DNA of 26,482 nt from an uncultured Eubacteriales bacterium (GTDB taxonomy: Bacteria > Bacillota > Clostridia > Peptostreptococcales > Anaerovoracaceae). Each line of letters begins with the position of its first letter. Position 1 is the stretch's first letter. A program made the position numbers and the translations under genes. Of this stretch, positions 5,820 through 13,387 are shown one piece after another. Location: positions 1 through 26,482 of the forward strand of contig UQOC01000029.1 of NCBI GenBank assembly GCA_900542565.1. The letters are read 5' to 3'. Under the pieces are notes generated by a model, which was given only the letters and a program-made list of their open reading frames with translations, ran no database searches and was not told where the DNA came from.

Positions 5820-7295
5820 TTGGTAACATTTATAATCGGACTGATAATTCTTTTCGTTGGTGCCGCATTATACGGAAAATTCTGTGAAAGAGTTTTCGGT
5901 CCGGATGACAGACAAACTCCGGCATATACCAAACAAGACGGTGTTGACTATGTGCCTATGAGAGAATGGAAAAACAGTCTCATCAATCTGCTGAACATAG
6001 CCGGGACAGGACCTATACTCGGTCCTATACAGGGTATATTGTTCGGGCCTATAGCTTTTATCACCATCCCCATCGGAAATATCATCGGCGGAGCCATGCA
6101 CGACTATTTTTCGGGCATGATCTGTCTCAGGGACGGCGGCACTCAGATGCCGGACATGATAAGAAGATACAGCAACAAAGGTATATACGCCTTCTATCAG
6201 GTATTCTGCAGCCTGCTGCTCCTGCTGGTAGGCGCCGTATTTATCTACACCCCTGGAGATATAGCTGCTACCCAGGTCTTCGGATTTGACGGAAAAGCTA
6301 CATCTGTTTCCACATGGGTGATCTACGGAGTTATCTTTGCATATTATCTTATCGCTACAGTTTTCCCTATCGACAAGATAATCGGAAAGATCTACCCCGT
6401 ATTCGGAGCCATACTGCTGTTCTCAGCGATCGGCGTGTTTATAGGTATATTCGCCAAAGGTTATCCGCTGGTAGAGCTCTGGGATGACTGGAATGCAGGC
6501 GGCATATTATACGGCGACTATTTCAGTGAAAATCACTTTATCCCGATCTTCTTCATCACCGTAGCCTGCGGTATCCTTTCGGGATTCCACTCGACTCAGA
6601 CTGCCATCATTTCACGTACCATGAAGAGCGAGCGTCAGGGACGCATGACATTCTACAACATGATGGTGGCCGAAGGCTTCATCGCCATGGTATGGGCTGC
6701 CGGAGCCATGGGAGTCTACAACCTTGGCCTGCAGGAAGCAAACGCTTCTTTGGCTACCGCCACCATCGGCGTAGTCTGCAAGAACATCCTCGGCCCGGTT
6801 GGCGGAGTCATTGCCCTGATCGGAGTTATCGTTCTGCCTATAACATCTGGAGATACTTCACTGCGTGCCCTGCGTATGGCCATAGGCGACGCTTTCCACA
6901 TAGATCAGAAATCCGTCGGAAAGAGGCTCGGCCTTGCAGCAGTGATCTTTGCTCTCGTTGCAGTCATCCTTGTATTTGCCAAGAGCAATGCTGATGGATT
7001 CAATATCCTGTGGCGTTACTTCGCATGGTCCAACCAGAGCCTGTCTCTGTTTGCTTTCCTTGCCATAACCATATGGATGTTTGAAAACGGCAAGGCCAAA
7101 TTTGCCTGGATGCCGCTCATCCCTGGGTGCTGGTATGTGTTTATAACCATAACATATATCGCCAACGCCCAGATCGGTTTCCACATTCCATGGACAGGCG
7201 CATACATCATCGGCGTAGCATCCGCTGCTGCTTATCTGATCGCCATCCTGTGGTACGGCAAAAAAAGAGCCGGGTTAAATGCCCAGACTCTGTAA
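5820..7295 (+). CDS. cstA: CstA-family carbon starvation / pyruvate or peptide transporter
   Basis: A 491-aa multi-spanning membrane protein, shorter than E. coli CstA (about 700 aa) but normal for the short Firmicutes branch. Characteristic CstA segments are visible: DGVDYVPMREW near residue 42, NIAGTGPILGPIQG at about 60-75, AMHDYFSGMICLRDGG at about 97-112, GFHSTQTAIISRTM at about 255, and ITSGDTSLRALRMAIGD in the C-terminal half. CstA proteins import pyruvate or small peptides, often on carbon limitation. The start is TTG 5820, preceded by AGGAGG at 5804-5809, and the reading frame has no better start. The gene is monocistronic with its own promoter and is convergent with the DUF3592-like gene, leaving a 25-bp gap with no clear terminator. 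The actual substrate is not deducible. Confidence 0.93.
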   Translation: MVTFIIGLIILFVGAALYGKFCERVFGPDDRQTPAYTKQDGVDYVPMREWKNSLINLLNIAGTGPILGPIQGILFGPIAFITIPIGNIIGGAMHDYFSGMICLRDGGTQMPDMIRRYSNKGIYAFYQVFCSLLLLLVGAVFIYTPGDIAATQVFGFDGKATSVSTWVIYGVIFAYYLIATVFPIDKIIGKIYPVFGAILLFSAIGVFIGIFAKGYPLVELWDDWNAGGILYGDYFSENHFIPIFFITVACGILSGFHSTQTAIISRTMKSERQGRMTFYNMMVAEGFIAMVWAAGAMGVYNLGLQEANASLATATIGVVCKNILGPVGGVIALIGVIVLPITSGDTSLRALRMAIGDAFHIDQKSVGKRLGLAAVIFALVAVILVFAKSNADGFNILWRYFAWSNQSLSLFAFLAITIWMFENGKAKFAWMPLIPGCWYVFITITYIANAQIGFHIPWTGAYIIGVASAAAYLIAILWYGKKRAGLNAQTL

Positions 7296-7320
7296 CTTTT
7301 CTGATATTAAAGGATCTGGC

Positions 7321-7857
7321 TCAGCAATATGCTATGAGATAGCCGACTCCAAGGGACAGCAATACCATAAAGGCCCCGACGGACATGAAGATGATGCTCA
7401 CCGCAGGAGCTCTGTCAGGCTTCTTCTGAGCAAAGGCTTTCTCAGGCCTTGCAGGATCGTACCAGACGGTCATTTGGCTTCCTGTGGGCCACAGGTCCTC
7501 AGCCATCTTTTTCAGGTTGGTGACCGCCGACATGGGAACTACGAGCCAGTCTTTTTCGGAAACATAGGCGCCCTGATCTGCATATACATTTCGGGGCGTC
7601 ACTTTTGTTTTTGTCAAAACGCCGCGGAAAGTCCTGACAGTTTCGTATTCCCGGCCGTCCGCTCTGTATCCTATCACCGGTTCCATACGGCCTCCACCCC
7701 GGAATCTGTGCCTTATCACCTGCCCCTCTGTTTTTTCCGTGCACCGGGCTGTTTTTCTTTTCTGCGCAAACCATACGGCTATACCTATGATCCCTATGAG
7801 AAGTCCTGTCCCTCCGACCATTGCTATCTCCAGTACCGCTATCTGTATATCTGTCAC
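7321..7857 (-). CDS. DUF3592-like membrane protein
   Basis: A 178-aa protein with one N-terminal transmembrane helix (about 5-30, IAVLEIAMVGGTGLLIGIIGIAVWF) and one C-terminal helix (about 150-176). Between them is an extracytoplasmic or cytoplasmic beta-rich domain containing EGQVIRHRFRGGGRMEPVIGYRADGREYE and MTVWYDPARPEKAF. The ...PVIGY... plus ...VWYDPxxPxxa... pattern is typical of DUF3592-type proteins, whose function is unknown. I choose GTG 7857 because GGAGG (7864-7868) stands 6 bases upstream. The frame stays open to 7989 and an ATG-initiated longer form cannot be excluded. It lies downstream of the feo operon but is separated from it by a strong terminator and has its own promoter. 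Confidence 0.7.
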   Translation of the reverse strand: MTDIQIAVLEIAMVGGTGLLIGIIGIAVWFAQKRKTARCTEKTEGQVIRHRFRGGGRMEPVIGYRADGREYETVRTFRGVLTKTKVTPRNVYADQGAYVSEKDWLVVPMSAVTNLKKMAEDLWPTGSQMTVWYDPARPEKAFAQKKPDRAPAVSIIFMSVGAFMVLLSLGVGYLIAYC

Positions 7858-7890
7858 TGTAAACCTCCGCAAACGAATGATGATACTTAT

Positions 7891-7919
7891 ACAATATATC
7901 CTGCCGCAGATTTTTTCAA
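7891..7919 (-). promoter_or_regulatory. Promoter of the DUF3592-like gene
   Basis: On the minus strand TTGAAA (7919-7914), a 17-bp spacer and TATTGT (7896-7891). Transcription would start about 25 bp upstream of the GTG start, supporting the shorter gene model. Confidence 0.4.
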
Positions 7920-8012
7920 GAGCATTTGCGAGTCTCAAGGCGACTGCATCCAGATCTCCTGCCATCTGCATCCGAACGCATCCGGACACAGGCCGGCTGC
8001 CTCATTCCCTGC

Positions 8013-8047
8013 AAAAAGACCCCGGAGCCTTGTTTGGCCCAGGGGTC
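8013..8047 (-). terminator. Intrinsic terminator of the feo operon
   Basis: On the minus strand GACCCC (8047-8042) pairs with GGGGTC (8023-8018), with an inner GCC/GGC pair around AAACAA, followed by five T (8017-8013). It stands 16 bp after the last feo gene. Confidence 0.88.
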
Positions 8048-8062
8048 AGTCATCCAGTCATA

Positions 8063-8263
8063 TCATTGTTTGGATCCGCAGCCGCAGCTGCAGCCATTGC
8101 CCTCTGTTCCTGACGGTTCCTCATGTTTCCGTGCGGAGCAGCAGTCTCCGGCCGGGCAGCCTATGCATTTGGCGCCTTTTTTCTTGGCCCTTACTATATA
8201 CGCTATGGCGGCTCCTATTATGACCGCGATAACGAGTATGATCAGGATGTCGATCGGTTTCAT
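8063..8263 (-). CDS. FeoB-associated Cys-rich membrane protein
   Basis: A 66-aa protein with one N-terminal transmembrane helix (MKPIDILIILVIAVIIGAAI region, residues 1-24), a basic stop-transfer stretch (RAKKKG) and a cysteine-rich tail (CIGCPAGDCCSARK and CSCGCGSK). This is the FeoB-associated Cys-rich protein family (FeoC-like position, PF12669), thought to help ferrous iron uptake by FeoB. The ATG overlaps the feoB stop as ATGA, so translation is probably coupled. It is the last gene of feoA-feoB-Cys-rich and is followed by a strong terminator. Confidence 0.9.
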   Translation of the reverse strand: MKPIDILIILVIAVIIGAAIAYIVRAKKKGAKCIGCPAGDCCSARKHEEPSGTEGNGCSCGCGSKQ

Positions 8264-10290
8264 GCAGCAACACCAGATTTCTTGTTAGTATTAGTCGTGT
8301 GGAGAGCATACTCAGCAGCAAGCTTGCGGCTGGACCTAACCGTTATCATGGCGACTATGGCTGCCATGACAGCTACGGCGATGAGTCCCGGCACGAAGCC
8401 TGTTCCCAGATGTCCCTCTGTTATAAGGGTACCTATCTGATATACCAGGAAAGCTACGGTATAGCCTGTACCCAGCTGAAGTCCTATTCCTCCGAAGAGC
8501 CATTTCTTGCTTCCCAGTTCCGAGTTCATGGCTCCTATGGCTGCAAAGCACGGCGGAGTGTAAAGGTTGAACATCAGATATGCAAGAGCTGCAACTGATG
8601 TAAGGCCGAAAGTTGCGGCAACTTCACTGGCTCCTCCCACCAGTTCAAGAGCATCGGTATCTATAAAGTTTGTTATGCCGTAAACTACAGCCAATGTGCC
8701 TACAACATTTTCCTTGGCGATAAAGCCAGTGATGGCTGCTGCCGCCAGCTGCCATACGCCGAATCCCAGAGGGATCATCAGTACGGCAAACGGAGTCGCT
8801 ATGGTCGCCAGGATGGAAGTGTTCTCCATTCCCTCTTCCACAACCTGTAGCTGCCAGTTGAAAGTCTGCATTATCTGAACGACGGCGTTGCACACCAGGA
8901 TGATGGTGGCTGCCTTGATGATGTAAGCCTTGGCTCTCCCCAGCATGGACATGGTGGCCCTTATCATGCTTGGCGCTTTGTATTCAGGCAGTTCCATGAT
9001 GAAGAAGGATTTTCTGTATTTGTGGCCTGTGATCTGTTTGATGAGCAGGGCGCCCACAAAGATCAGGAAGATTCCCACAAAATACATCAATGTACTCACC
9101 CATGAAGCATCGGCAAAGAATACTCCGGCAAAGAGGGCGATAACGGGTATCTTGGCTCCGCAAGGCATCCATGTTGTCAGCATTGCGGTGGCTCTTCTTT
9201 CTCTCTCATCCCTGATCGTACGGCAGGCCATGATCCCCGGTATACCACAGCCAGTGCTGATGATAATAGGGATTATGGATTTTCCGGAAAGGCCTACTCT
9301 CTTGAAGATCGGGTCCATGACCACGCTTACACGGGCCATATAGCCGCAGTCCTCAAGCAGAGCGATGAGGAAGTACATTACCATTACCAGCGGCAGGAAA
9401 CCTACTACTGCTCCCACACCGCCAACTATACCATCCGCCAGCAGCGCCTGGAGGAATGCGCTTGCCCCTGCCCCTTCGAGGGCTCCGGCAACCCATTTCT
9501 GGAACATTTCTATGTAGCCTACCAGCCAGTCGGCGATCAGCGGTCCCAGGGCCGTCTGGGATATCCAGAACACGCCGTACATGACAACTGCAAAGATCAG
9601 GATGCCTGCCACTTTATTGGTGAGGACCTTGTCTACCTTATCGGCCATGGTCTCGTCCTTGGTCAGGATCTTGCGGGTTTCAACTTCAGACACCACCTTG
9701 TTCACAAATGCAAAACGCTTTCTGTCCTCAGCGTCGACCGCATTCTTGTCGGAAAGATCTATATCTGCCTGAACATACGGGGCTTTCTGACCTTTTCCCT
9801 TCATTTCCGAAGCAGCCTGCACCACCTCTTTGAGGCCCTTGCTGGCCGTAGAAACCGTCTCGATCACCGGACAGTTGAGTTTCTCCGAAAGAAGCCTGAC
9901 ATCAATCTTCGTACCCTGTTTTTCGTTTATATCACTTTTATTGAGCGCTACGATCACCGGTATCCCCAGTTCCAGAAGCTGTGTGGTAAAGAACAGGCTC
10001 CTGCTCAGGTTGGTTGCATCTACGATGTTGATTATCGCATCCGGATGTTCATCTCTGACATATCCGCTGGTGATGCTTTCCTCCGGGGTGAACGGGGACA
10101 TGGAATAAGCCCCTGGAAGGTCTACAGCCACCAGGTCTTGCGAACCGGAAGAATATTCCTTTTTTATAAGGCTTTCCTTTCTTCCTATGGTAACCCCGGC
10201 CCAGTTACCTACATGCTCGTGTTTTCCCGTCAGCGCATTATACATGGTCGTTTTGCCGCTGTTGGGATTGCCGGCAAAAGCAATTCTCAT
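8260..10290 (-). CDS. feoB: Ferrous iron transporter FeoB
   Basis: A 676-aa GTPase-coupled Fe(II) permease. The N-terminal G domain shows G1 GNPNSGKT (7-14), switch-I Thr34 in AGVTIGRK, G3 DLPG (57-60) and G4 NKSD (117-120). A helical spacer follows at about 170-220. The membrane part has the two Gate motifs, with the conserved Cys in GCGIPGIMACR and in the later LYTPPCFAAIGAM. Family members take up ferrous iron under anaerobic conditions. The start ATG 10290 follows AAGGAGG. feoA lies 87 bp upstream on the same strand, and the Cys-rich protein overlaps downstream. Regulation by iron is suggested by palindromic boxes in front of feoA and between feoA and feoB. Confidence 0.97.
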   Translation of the reverse strand: MRIAFAGNPNSGKTTMYNALTGKHEHVGNWAGVTIGRKESLIKKEYSSGSQDLVAVDLPGAYSMSPFTPEESITSGYVRDEHPDAIINIVDATNLSRSLFFTTQLLELGIPVIVALNKSDINEKQGTKIDVRLLSEKLNCPVIETVSTASKGLKEVVQAASEMKGKGQKAPYVQADIDLSDKNAVDAEDRKRFAFVNKVVSEVETRKILTKDETMADKVDKVLTNKVAGILIFAVVMYGVFWISQTALGPLIADWLVGYIEMFQKWVAGALEGAGASAFLQALLADGIVGGVGAVVGFLPLVMVMYFLIALLEDCGYMARVSVVMDPIFKRVGLSGKSIIPIIISTGCGIPGIMACRTIRDERERRATAMLTTWMPCGAKIPVIALFAGVFFADASWVSTLMYFVGIFLIFVGALLIKQITGHKYRKSFFIMELPEYKAPSMIRATMSMLGRAKAYIIKAATIILVCNAVVQIMQTFNWQLQVVEEGMENTSILATIATPFAVLMIPLGFGVWQLAAAAITGFIAKENVVGTLAVVYGITNFIDTDALELVGGASEVAATFGLTSVAALAYLMFNLYTPPCFAAIGAMNSELGSKKWLFGGIGLQLGTGYTVAFLVYQIGTLITEGHLGTGFVPGLIAVAVMAAIVAMITVRSSRKLAAEYALHTTNTNKKSGVAA

Positions 10291-10337
10291 TATACATCCT
10301 CCTTATTGCAAAGTAAATAAAATGATTGCACAATATA

Positions 10338-10353
10338 GTTATACTTGACTAAC
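10338..10353 (-). promoter_or_regulatory. Palindromic box between feoA and feoB (candidate metalloregulator site)
   Basis: GTTAGTCAAGTATAAC read on the minus strand (GTTA...TAAC arms, 16 bp). It matches in length and arms the box downstream of the feoA promoter, and may allow separate control of feoB. The flanking TGCCAGCCG also resembles the TGCCGGCCG flank of the other box, in inverted orientation. Confidence 0.4.
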
Positions 10354-10377
10354 TGCCAGCCGTAAAAAAAGCGGCTC

Positions 10378-10590
10378 CTATATCAGGATAGATTCCGCAA
10401 TTCCATTGTCTATGTTGTATCTGCCATCTTTGATAGATACAACACACCCGCTTTTAAGGCGTGAGACCACCGTAATAGGTTCTCCGCTGTAACAGCCCAG
10501 ACGGAAAAGGAACAGTTCCAGATCTTCATCGTCTGTACATATTTCTTTTATGGTATAAGTCTGACCGATAACAGCATCGTTTAAATTCAT
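10378..10590 (-). CDS. feoA: FeoA domain protein
   Basis: A 70-aa single FeoA (SH3-like) domain: MNLNDAVIGQTYTIKEI, then a strand/turn set with RLGCYSGEPITVVSRLKSG and a closing IDNGIAESILI. FeoA is a small cytoplasmic partner needed for FeoB activity. The typical L..G....V..i pattern is present, although GLxxG is replaced by GCYSGEP. The gene starts at ATG 10590 with a weak ribosome site (GGAGATTACC). It opens the feo operon behind a strong promoter with a palindromic box at about +3 to +18. Just after its stop is a small 5-bp hairpin (10358-10376) whose T-run is in the loop, so it is a poor terminator and read-through into feoB is expected. Confidence 0.9.
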   Translation of the reverse strand: MNLNDAVIGQTYTIKEICTDDEDLELFLFRLGCYSGEPITVVSRLKSGCVVSIKDGRYNIDNGIAESILI

Positions 10591-10650
10591 GGTAATCTCC
10601 GTATCCTTTTCTTAAAATACTAACATCGGCCCTTGATCGGCCGGCAGTTG

Positions 10651-10666
10651 GTTAGGCGTTTCTAAC
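10651..10666 (-). promoter_or_regulatory. Palindromic operator downstream of the feoA promoter
   Basis: GTTAGAAACGCCTAAC on the minus strand has perfect GTTAG/CTAAC arms. It covers about +3 to +18 relative to the predicted start, the position of a repressor block. The arms resemble the TTAG/CTAA arms of DtxR-family iron boxes, so an Fe(II)-dependent repressor is the best guess. No regulator gene is nearby. Confidence 0.5.
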
Positions 10667-10675
10667 TACGATGTT

Positions 10676-10703
10676 ATTATAACACCATTACAACTTTTGT
10701 CAA
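10676..10703 (-). promoter_or_regulatory. feoA promoter
   Basis: Perfect TTGACA (10703-10698) and perfect TATAAT (10681-10676) at 16 bp on the minus strand. The leader before ATG 10590 is about 80 bases and is bounded by a 7-bp inverted repeat AACATCG/CGATGTT. Confidence 0.8.
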
Positions 10704-10749
10704 CGGGTTTGCCGGAAAAATTTCCAAAACTTATATGTATGCAGATGTA

Positions 10750-11460
10750 TTACCGTCCTCTTTTCAGATATCTCTGTGTATAAGGGCATACTGCAAAGCA
10801 CAGCCCGCACAGGTCCGTTTCGATGCCTGTAGCCTGCCTCATCCTTTCAATCTGTGTCTTTTTACATTCCTCTTTTACAAAGATTTCTTCCCTTTCCGTA
10901 TCTCTGGCCCACAATGTCCCTTTCAGCGCTCCTGCCGGGCAACTCCTGACGCAGATCTGACACTTGCCGCAGCGGCTTTGGTCTATGGGTATTCCGACGG
11001 GCAGAGGGGCGTCGGTAATAAGGCTTGAAAGCCGCACTGCACTCCCGTATTCCTCAGTGACCAGCAGACAGCTCTTGCCTATCCAGCCAAGCCCTGCCCT
11101 GGTGGCCACAGTCTTGTGGGGCAGCGGCGTCCGCCAGTTCTCGTCCTTTTCAACTGTTTCTGTGGTATTTGCCATTGCATTGAATCCTCTATCCTTCAGA
11201 AATCCTGCTCCTGTCAGTACGATCCGGTCCAGCCTGGCGTTCAATGCATTGTACATATTGTAATATTCCATCGTAGGCGCCGTTTTAAGATCCTCAACGA
11301 TGTGTGCGGGAACAGGCACTGCCACAGACACACCGGTGCACAGCCGCCCTTTTATGACTTCTTTCAGGTCTGCCGTTCCCACCAGCGCCGCACCCGCCTG
11401 GTACAAAACTGAAAACAACTGATCCCTCAATTTTTCTTTATCTGGCTCCCTTTCTGTCAT
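10750..11460 (-). CDS. Epoxyqueuosine reductase-like 4Fe-4S double-cluster protein
   Basis: A 236-aa cytoplasmic iron-sulfur protein. Two ferredoxin motifs are clear: C164GKCQICVRSCP (Cys 164, 167, 170, 174) and C218GLCFAVCP (Cys 218, 221, 225), with an extra Cys199, as in the 4Fe-4S double-cluster domain of QueG. The segment GLGWIGKSCLLVTEEYGSAVRLSSLITD (about 124-150) is also QueG-like. QueG reduces epoxyqueuosine in tRNA using cobalamin, but this protein is shorter (QueG is about 350-380 aa) and lacks the C-terminal repeats, so it is a stand-alone relative of unknown substrate. The start is ATG 11460, preceded by GGGAGG at 7-base spacing; the frame open to 11583 has no ribosome site. It is transcribed away from the MATE gene. 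Confidence 0.82.
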   Translation of the reverse strand: MTEREPDKEKLRDQLFSVLYQAGAALVGTADLKEVIKGRLCTGVSVAVPVPAHIVEDLKTAPTMEYYNMYNALNARLDRIVLTGAGFLKDRGFNAMANTTETVEKDENWRTPLPHKTVATRAGLGWIGKSCLLVTEEYGSAVRLSSLITDAPLPVGIPIDQSRCGKCQICVRSCPAGALKGTLWARDTEREEIFVKEECKKTQIERMRQATGIETDLCGLCFAVCPYTQRYLKRGR

Positions 11461-11565
11461 ACGGCAACCTCCCAATGTAGTCTCTGACCTGATTTTATCA
11501 TACACGGCCGGCAGCGGCAACTGCATCTGCCTTCTTACTGGATGGTGACGGTATCCATGACAGTC

Positions 11566-11609
11566 TGTGATATCCTTTCGCATCGTTTGTGATATCCTTT
11601 CGTCTCGTT
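11566..11609 (+). repeat. Two tandem 22-bp direct repeats abutting the MATE promoter
   Basis: Copy 1 (11566-11587) and copy 2 (11588-11609) both begin TGTGATATCCTTTCG and end TCGTT, identical at 20 of 22 positions. Copy 2 ends 4 bp before the -35 box (11614). A 22-bp step is two DNA turns, so a dimeric activator or repressor could bind side by side. Confidence 0.75.
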
Positions 11610-11613
11610 TCTC

Positions 11614-11642
11614 TTGACATATGCCGGGAATTGCTATAGAAT
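11614..11642 (+). promoter_or_regulatory. MATE gene promoter
   Basis: Perfect TTGACA (11614-11619), a 17-bp spacer and TAGAAT (11637-11642). The start site near 11649 gives a leader of about 115 bases that includes an intrinsic terminator. Confidence 0.7.
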
Positions 11643-11698
11643 ATCACTTGAAAATTTTGAGTGGATTTTTCCGGACAACTTATGTTTGTCATCTTTTC

Positions 11699-11732
11699 GC
11701 CACACAGCTGTACTGAGCTGTGCGGCTTTTTT
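11699..11732 (+). terminator. Leader terminator (attenuator) upstream of the MATE gene
   Basis: CACAGCT (11703-11709) and AGCTGTG (11716-11722) form a 7-bp stem with loop GTACTG. It is extended after an A-C mismatch by GCC/GGC, and six T follow (11727-11732). It lies between the promoter and the ATG, with no gene upstream to terminate, so it should be conditional. A 21-codon leader frame (ATG 11682 to TGA 11747, weak ribosome site) runs through the hairpin, so translation-dependent control is possible. Confidence 0.75.
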
Positions 11733-11763
11733 GTTGCAGATAAATGAATACAGGAGAAATCAT

Positions 11764-13098
11764 ATGAACGATACTTTTATGAAAGAAAGGCCTGTACTGC
11801 CTCTTTTGCTGTCCATGTCGCTTCCAATGGTCATTTCCATGCTTGTCAACTCCCTTTATAATATAGTTGACAGTTTTTTTGTGGCCAAGATCAGCGAAGA
11901 GGCCATGACTGCCCTTTCTCTTGTCTATCCGATCCAGAACTTTATAAATGCCCTTAGCATAGGTTTCGGCGTTGGCATAAACGCCGTCATAGCTTTTTAT
12001 CTCGGCGCCCAGGACCGCCGGAACGCAGACAAAGCTGCGACCCAGGGGCTGCTGCTTGCTGCAGTCCACGGAGCTTTGATGACTGTAATATGCATAGCTG
12101 TCATTCCGGGATTCCTGGAAGGCTTTACATCTTCTCAGGCAGTTATCGACCTGGGTGTGCGGTATTCGATGATCGCATTTTCTTTTTCTCTGATAGTGAA
12201 CATCAGCCTTGCATTTGAGAAATTTTTCCAGGCTGTCGGGAGGATGAAAGTTACAATGGCTGCCATGATGTGCGGCTGTATCGCAAACATAATATTAGAC
12301 CCTTTGATGATTTTCGGCATTGGGCCTTTTCCGGCCATGGGAATAGAAGGGGCAGCCCTTGCCACAGGTATCGGCCAGACCCTGACTCTGGCCATATATC
12401 TGTTTATCTGCTTCATGCGACCTCTGGGTCTGAATATAAAAGGCTGCTACCTGAAACCTGACAGCAAGATGATCTTAAGGCTGTATTCGGTAGGTATCCC
12501 TGCCACATTAAACCTGGCACTGCCGTCTATCCTCATATCAGCTCTGAACGGTATCCTGGCAGCTTACTCGGAAGTTTACATTCTCGTCCTTGGCATCTAT
12601 TATAAACTGCAGACTTTTCTATATCTGCCTGCCAACGGCATCGTCCAGGGTATGAGACCCCTTATAGGCTACAACTACGGAGCCGGAGAGCATGATCGGG
12701 TGAAGCAGATATACAGGCTGGTGCTTATAATGTGCGCCATGATAATGATGCTGGGCACTGTCATATGCCTCCTGGTACCGGATCTTCTGATGAGCCTGTT
12801 TACCGGCACCCAGGAGACTATTGAGGCCGGCGCAGCAGCGCTCAGGGTCATAAGTGCAGGTTTTATCGTTTCCGCAGTATCGGTTGCTTCTTCCGGCGCC
12901 CTTGAGGGGCTGGGCAAGGGAGGCCCCTCCCTTATAATCTCCTTGTGCCGCTACATTGCGGTCATCCTGCCTGCGGCATTTGTCCTCAGCAGGCTTTTTG
13001 GACCGTCAGGCGTATGGCACAGCTTCTGGGTGACCGAGGCTGTAACCGCTGTGATCTCATTGGCAGTTTACAAGAAGGCGGTCCGTGAACCCCGCTGA
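11764..13098 (+). CDS. MATE-family multidrug efflux transporter
   Basis: A 444-aa inner-membrane protein with about 12 transmembrane helices in two homologous halves (roughly 10-215 and 230-440). MATE markers are LLLSMSLPMVISMLVNSLYNIVDSFFVAKIS at the start, IGFGVGINAVIAFYLGAQDRRNADKAATQG, and in the second half GIVQGMRPLIGYNYGAGEHDRVKQIYR. It is close to the MepA/DinF-like group, which expels cationic or toxic compounds using Na+ or H+. The start is ATG 11764 (MNDTFMKERPVLPLLLSMS), preceded by AGGAG; the frame open to 11614 overlaps the promoter and leader and is not coding. Expression appears to be controlled by upstream tandem repeats and by a leader terminator. A terminator candidate follows at 13261-13303. 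Confidence 0.93.
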   Translation: MNDTFMKERPVLPLLLSMSLPMVISMLVNSLYNIVDSFFVAKISEEAMTALSLVYPIQNFINALSIGFGVGINAVIAFYLGAQDRRNADKAATQGLLLAAVHGALMTVICIAVIPGFLEGFTSSQAVIDLGVRYSMIAFSFSLIVNISLAFEKFFQAVGRMKVTMAAMMCGCIANIILDPLMIFGIGPFPAMGIEGAALATGIGQTLTLAIYLFICFMRPLGLNIKGCYLKPDSKMILRLYSVGIPATLNLALPSILISALNGILAAYSEVYILVLGIYYKLQTFLYLPANGIVQGMRPLIGYNYGAGEHDRVKQIYRLVLIMCAMIMMLGTVICLLVPDLLMSLFTGTQETIEAGAAALRVISAGFIVSAVSVASSGALEGLGKGGPSLIISLCRYIAVILPAAFVLSRLFGPSGVWHSFWVTEAVTAVISLAVYKKAVREPR

Positions 13099-13260
13099 CA
13101 GACAGTTTCTCCCGTAAGATGCCAAACATGATGGCTTCCGGACACAGGATGTCTGCCGGTATATGATATCGCTGCATTCAGCAGGACAGCCTGCTTCCTG
13201 TCAATTCCATCTCGTCTTTTGCATGAATGGCATAGAAAAAATCCCTTTCAAAACTGGAGA

Positions 13261-13303
13261 AGCCCCCATCTATGAGCCGTTACTCACAGTTGAGGGCTTT
13301 TTT
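13261..13303 (+). terminator. Probable terminator downstream of the MATE gene
   Basis: AGCCC (13261-13265) pairs with GGGCT (13294-13298), with an inner TGAG/CTCA stem, followed by six T (13298-13303). It stands about 160 bp after the MATE stop. The rest of 13099-13387 shows only a small AGCAGG/CCTGCT hairpin (about 13177-13192) and no gene. Confidence 0.6.
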
Positions 13304-13387
13304 ATCAGCAAGAGACGAACCTGCGATTCCCGCTCACATCCCATCCTCACACGCTGTCAAAGGGCGGCGGACAAAGGCCGGGACATC

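Noticed and set aside
7279..8223. Long plus-strand open frame (314 codons) opposite the DUF3592-like and feo genes
   Set aside because: It has no ribosome site, no family features and unlikely codon use. The opposite strand holds genes with good starts, a promoter and a terminator.
10591..10676. NiCo/Fe(II)-type riboswitch in the feoA leader
   Set aside because: The leader can fold (AACATCG/CGATGTT closing stem), but the conserved junction sequences I remember for that class are missing; a DNA operator explains the palindrome more simply.
11566..11609. CRISPR array
   Set aside because: Only two directly abutting copies, no spacers and no cas genes.
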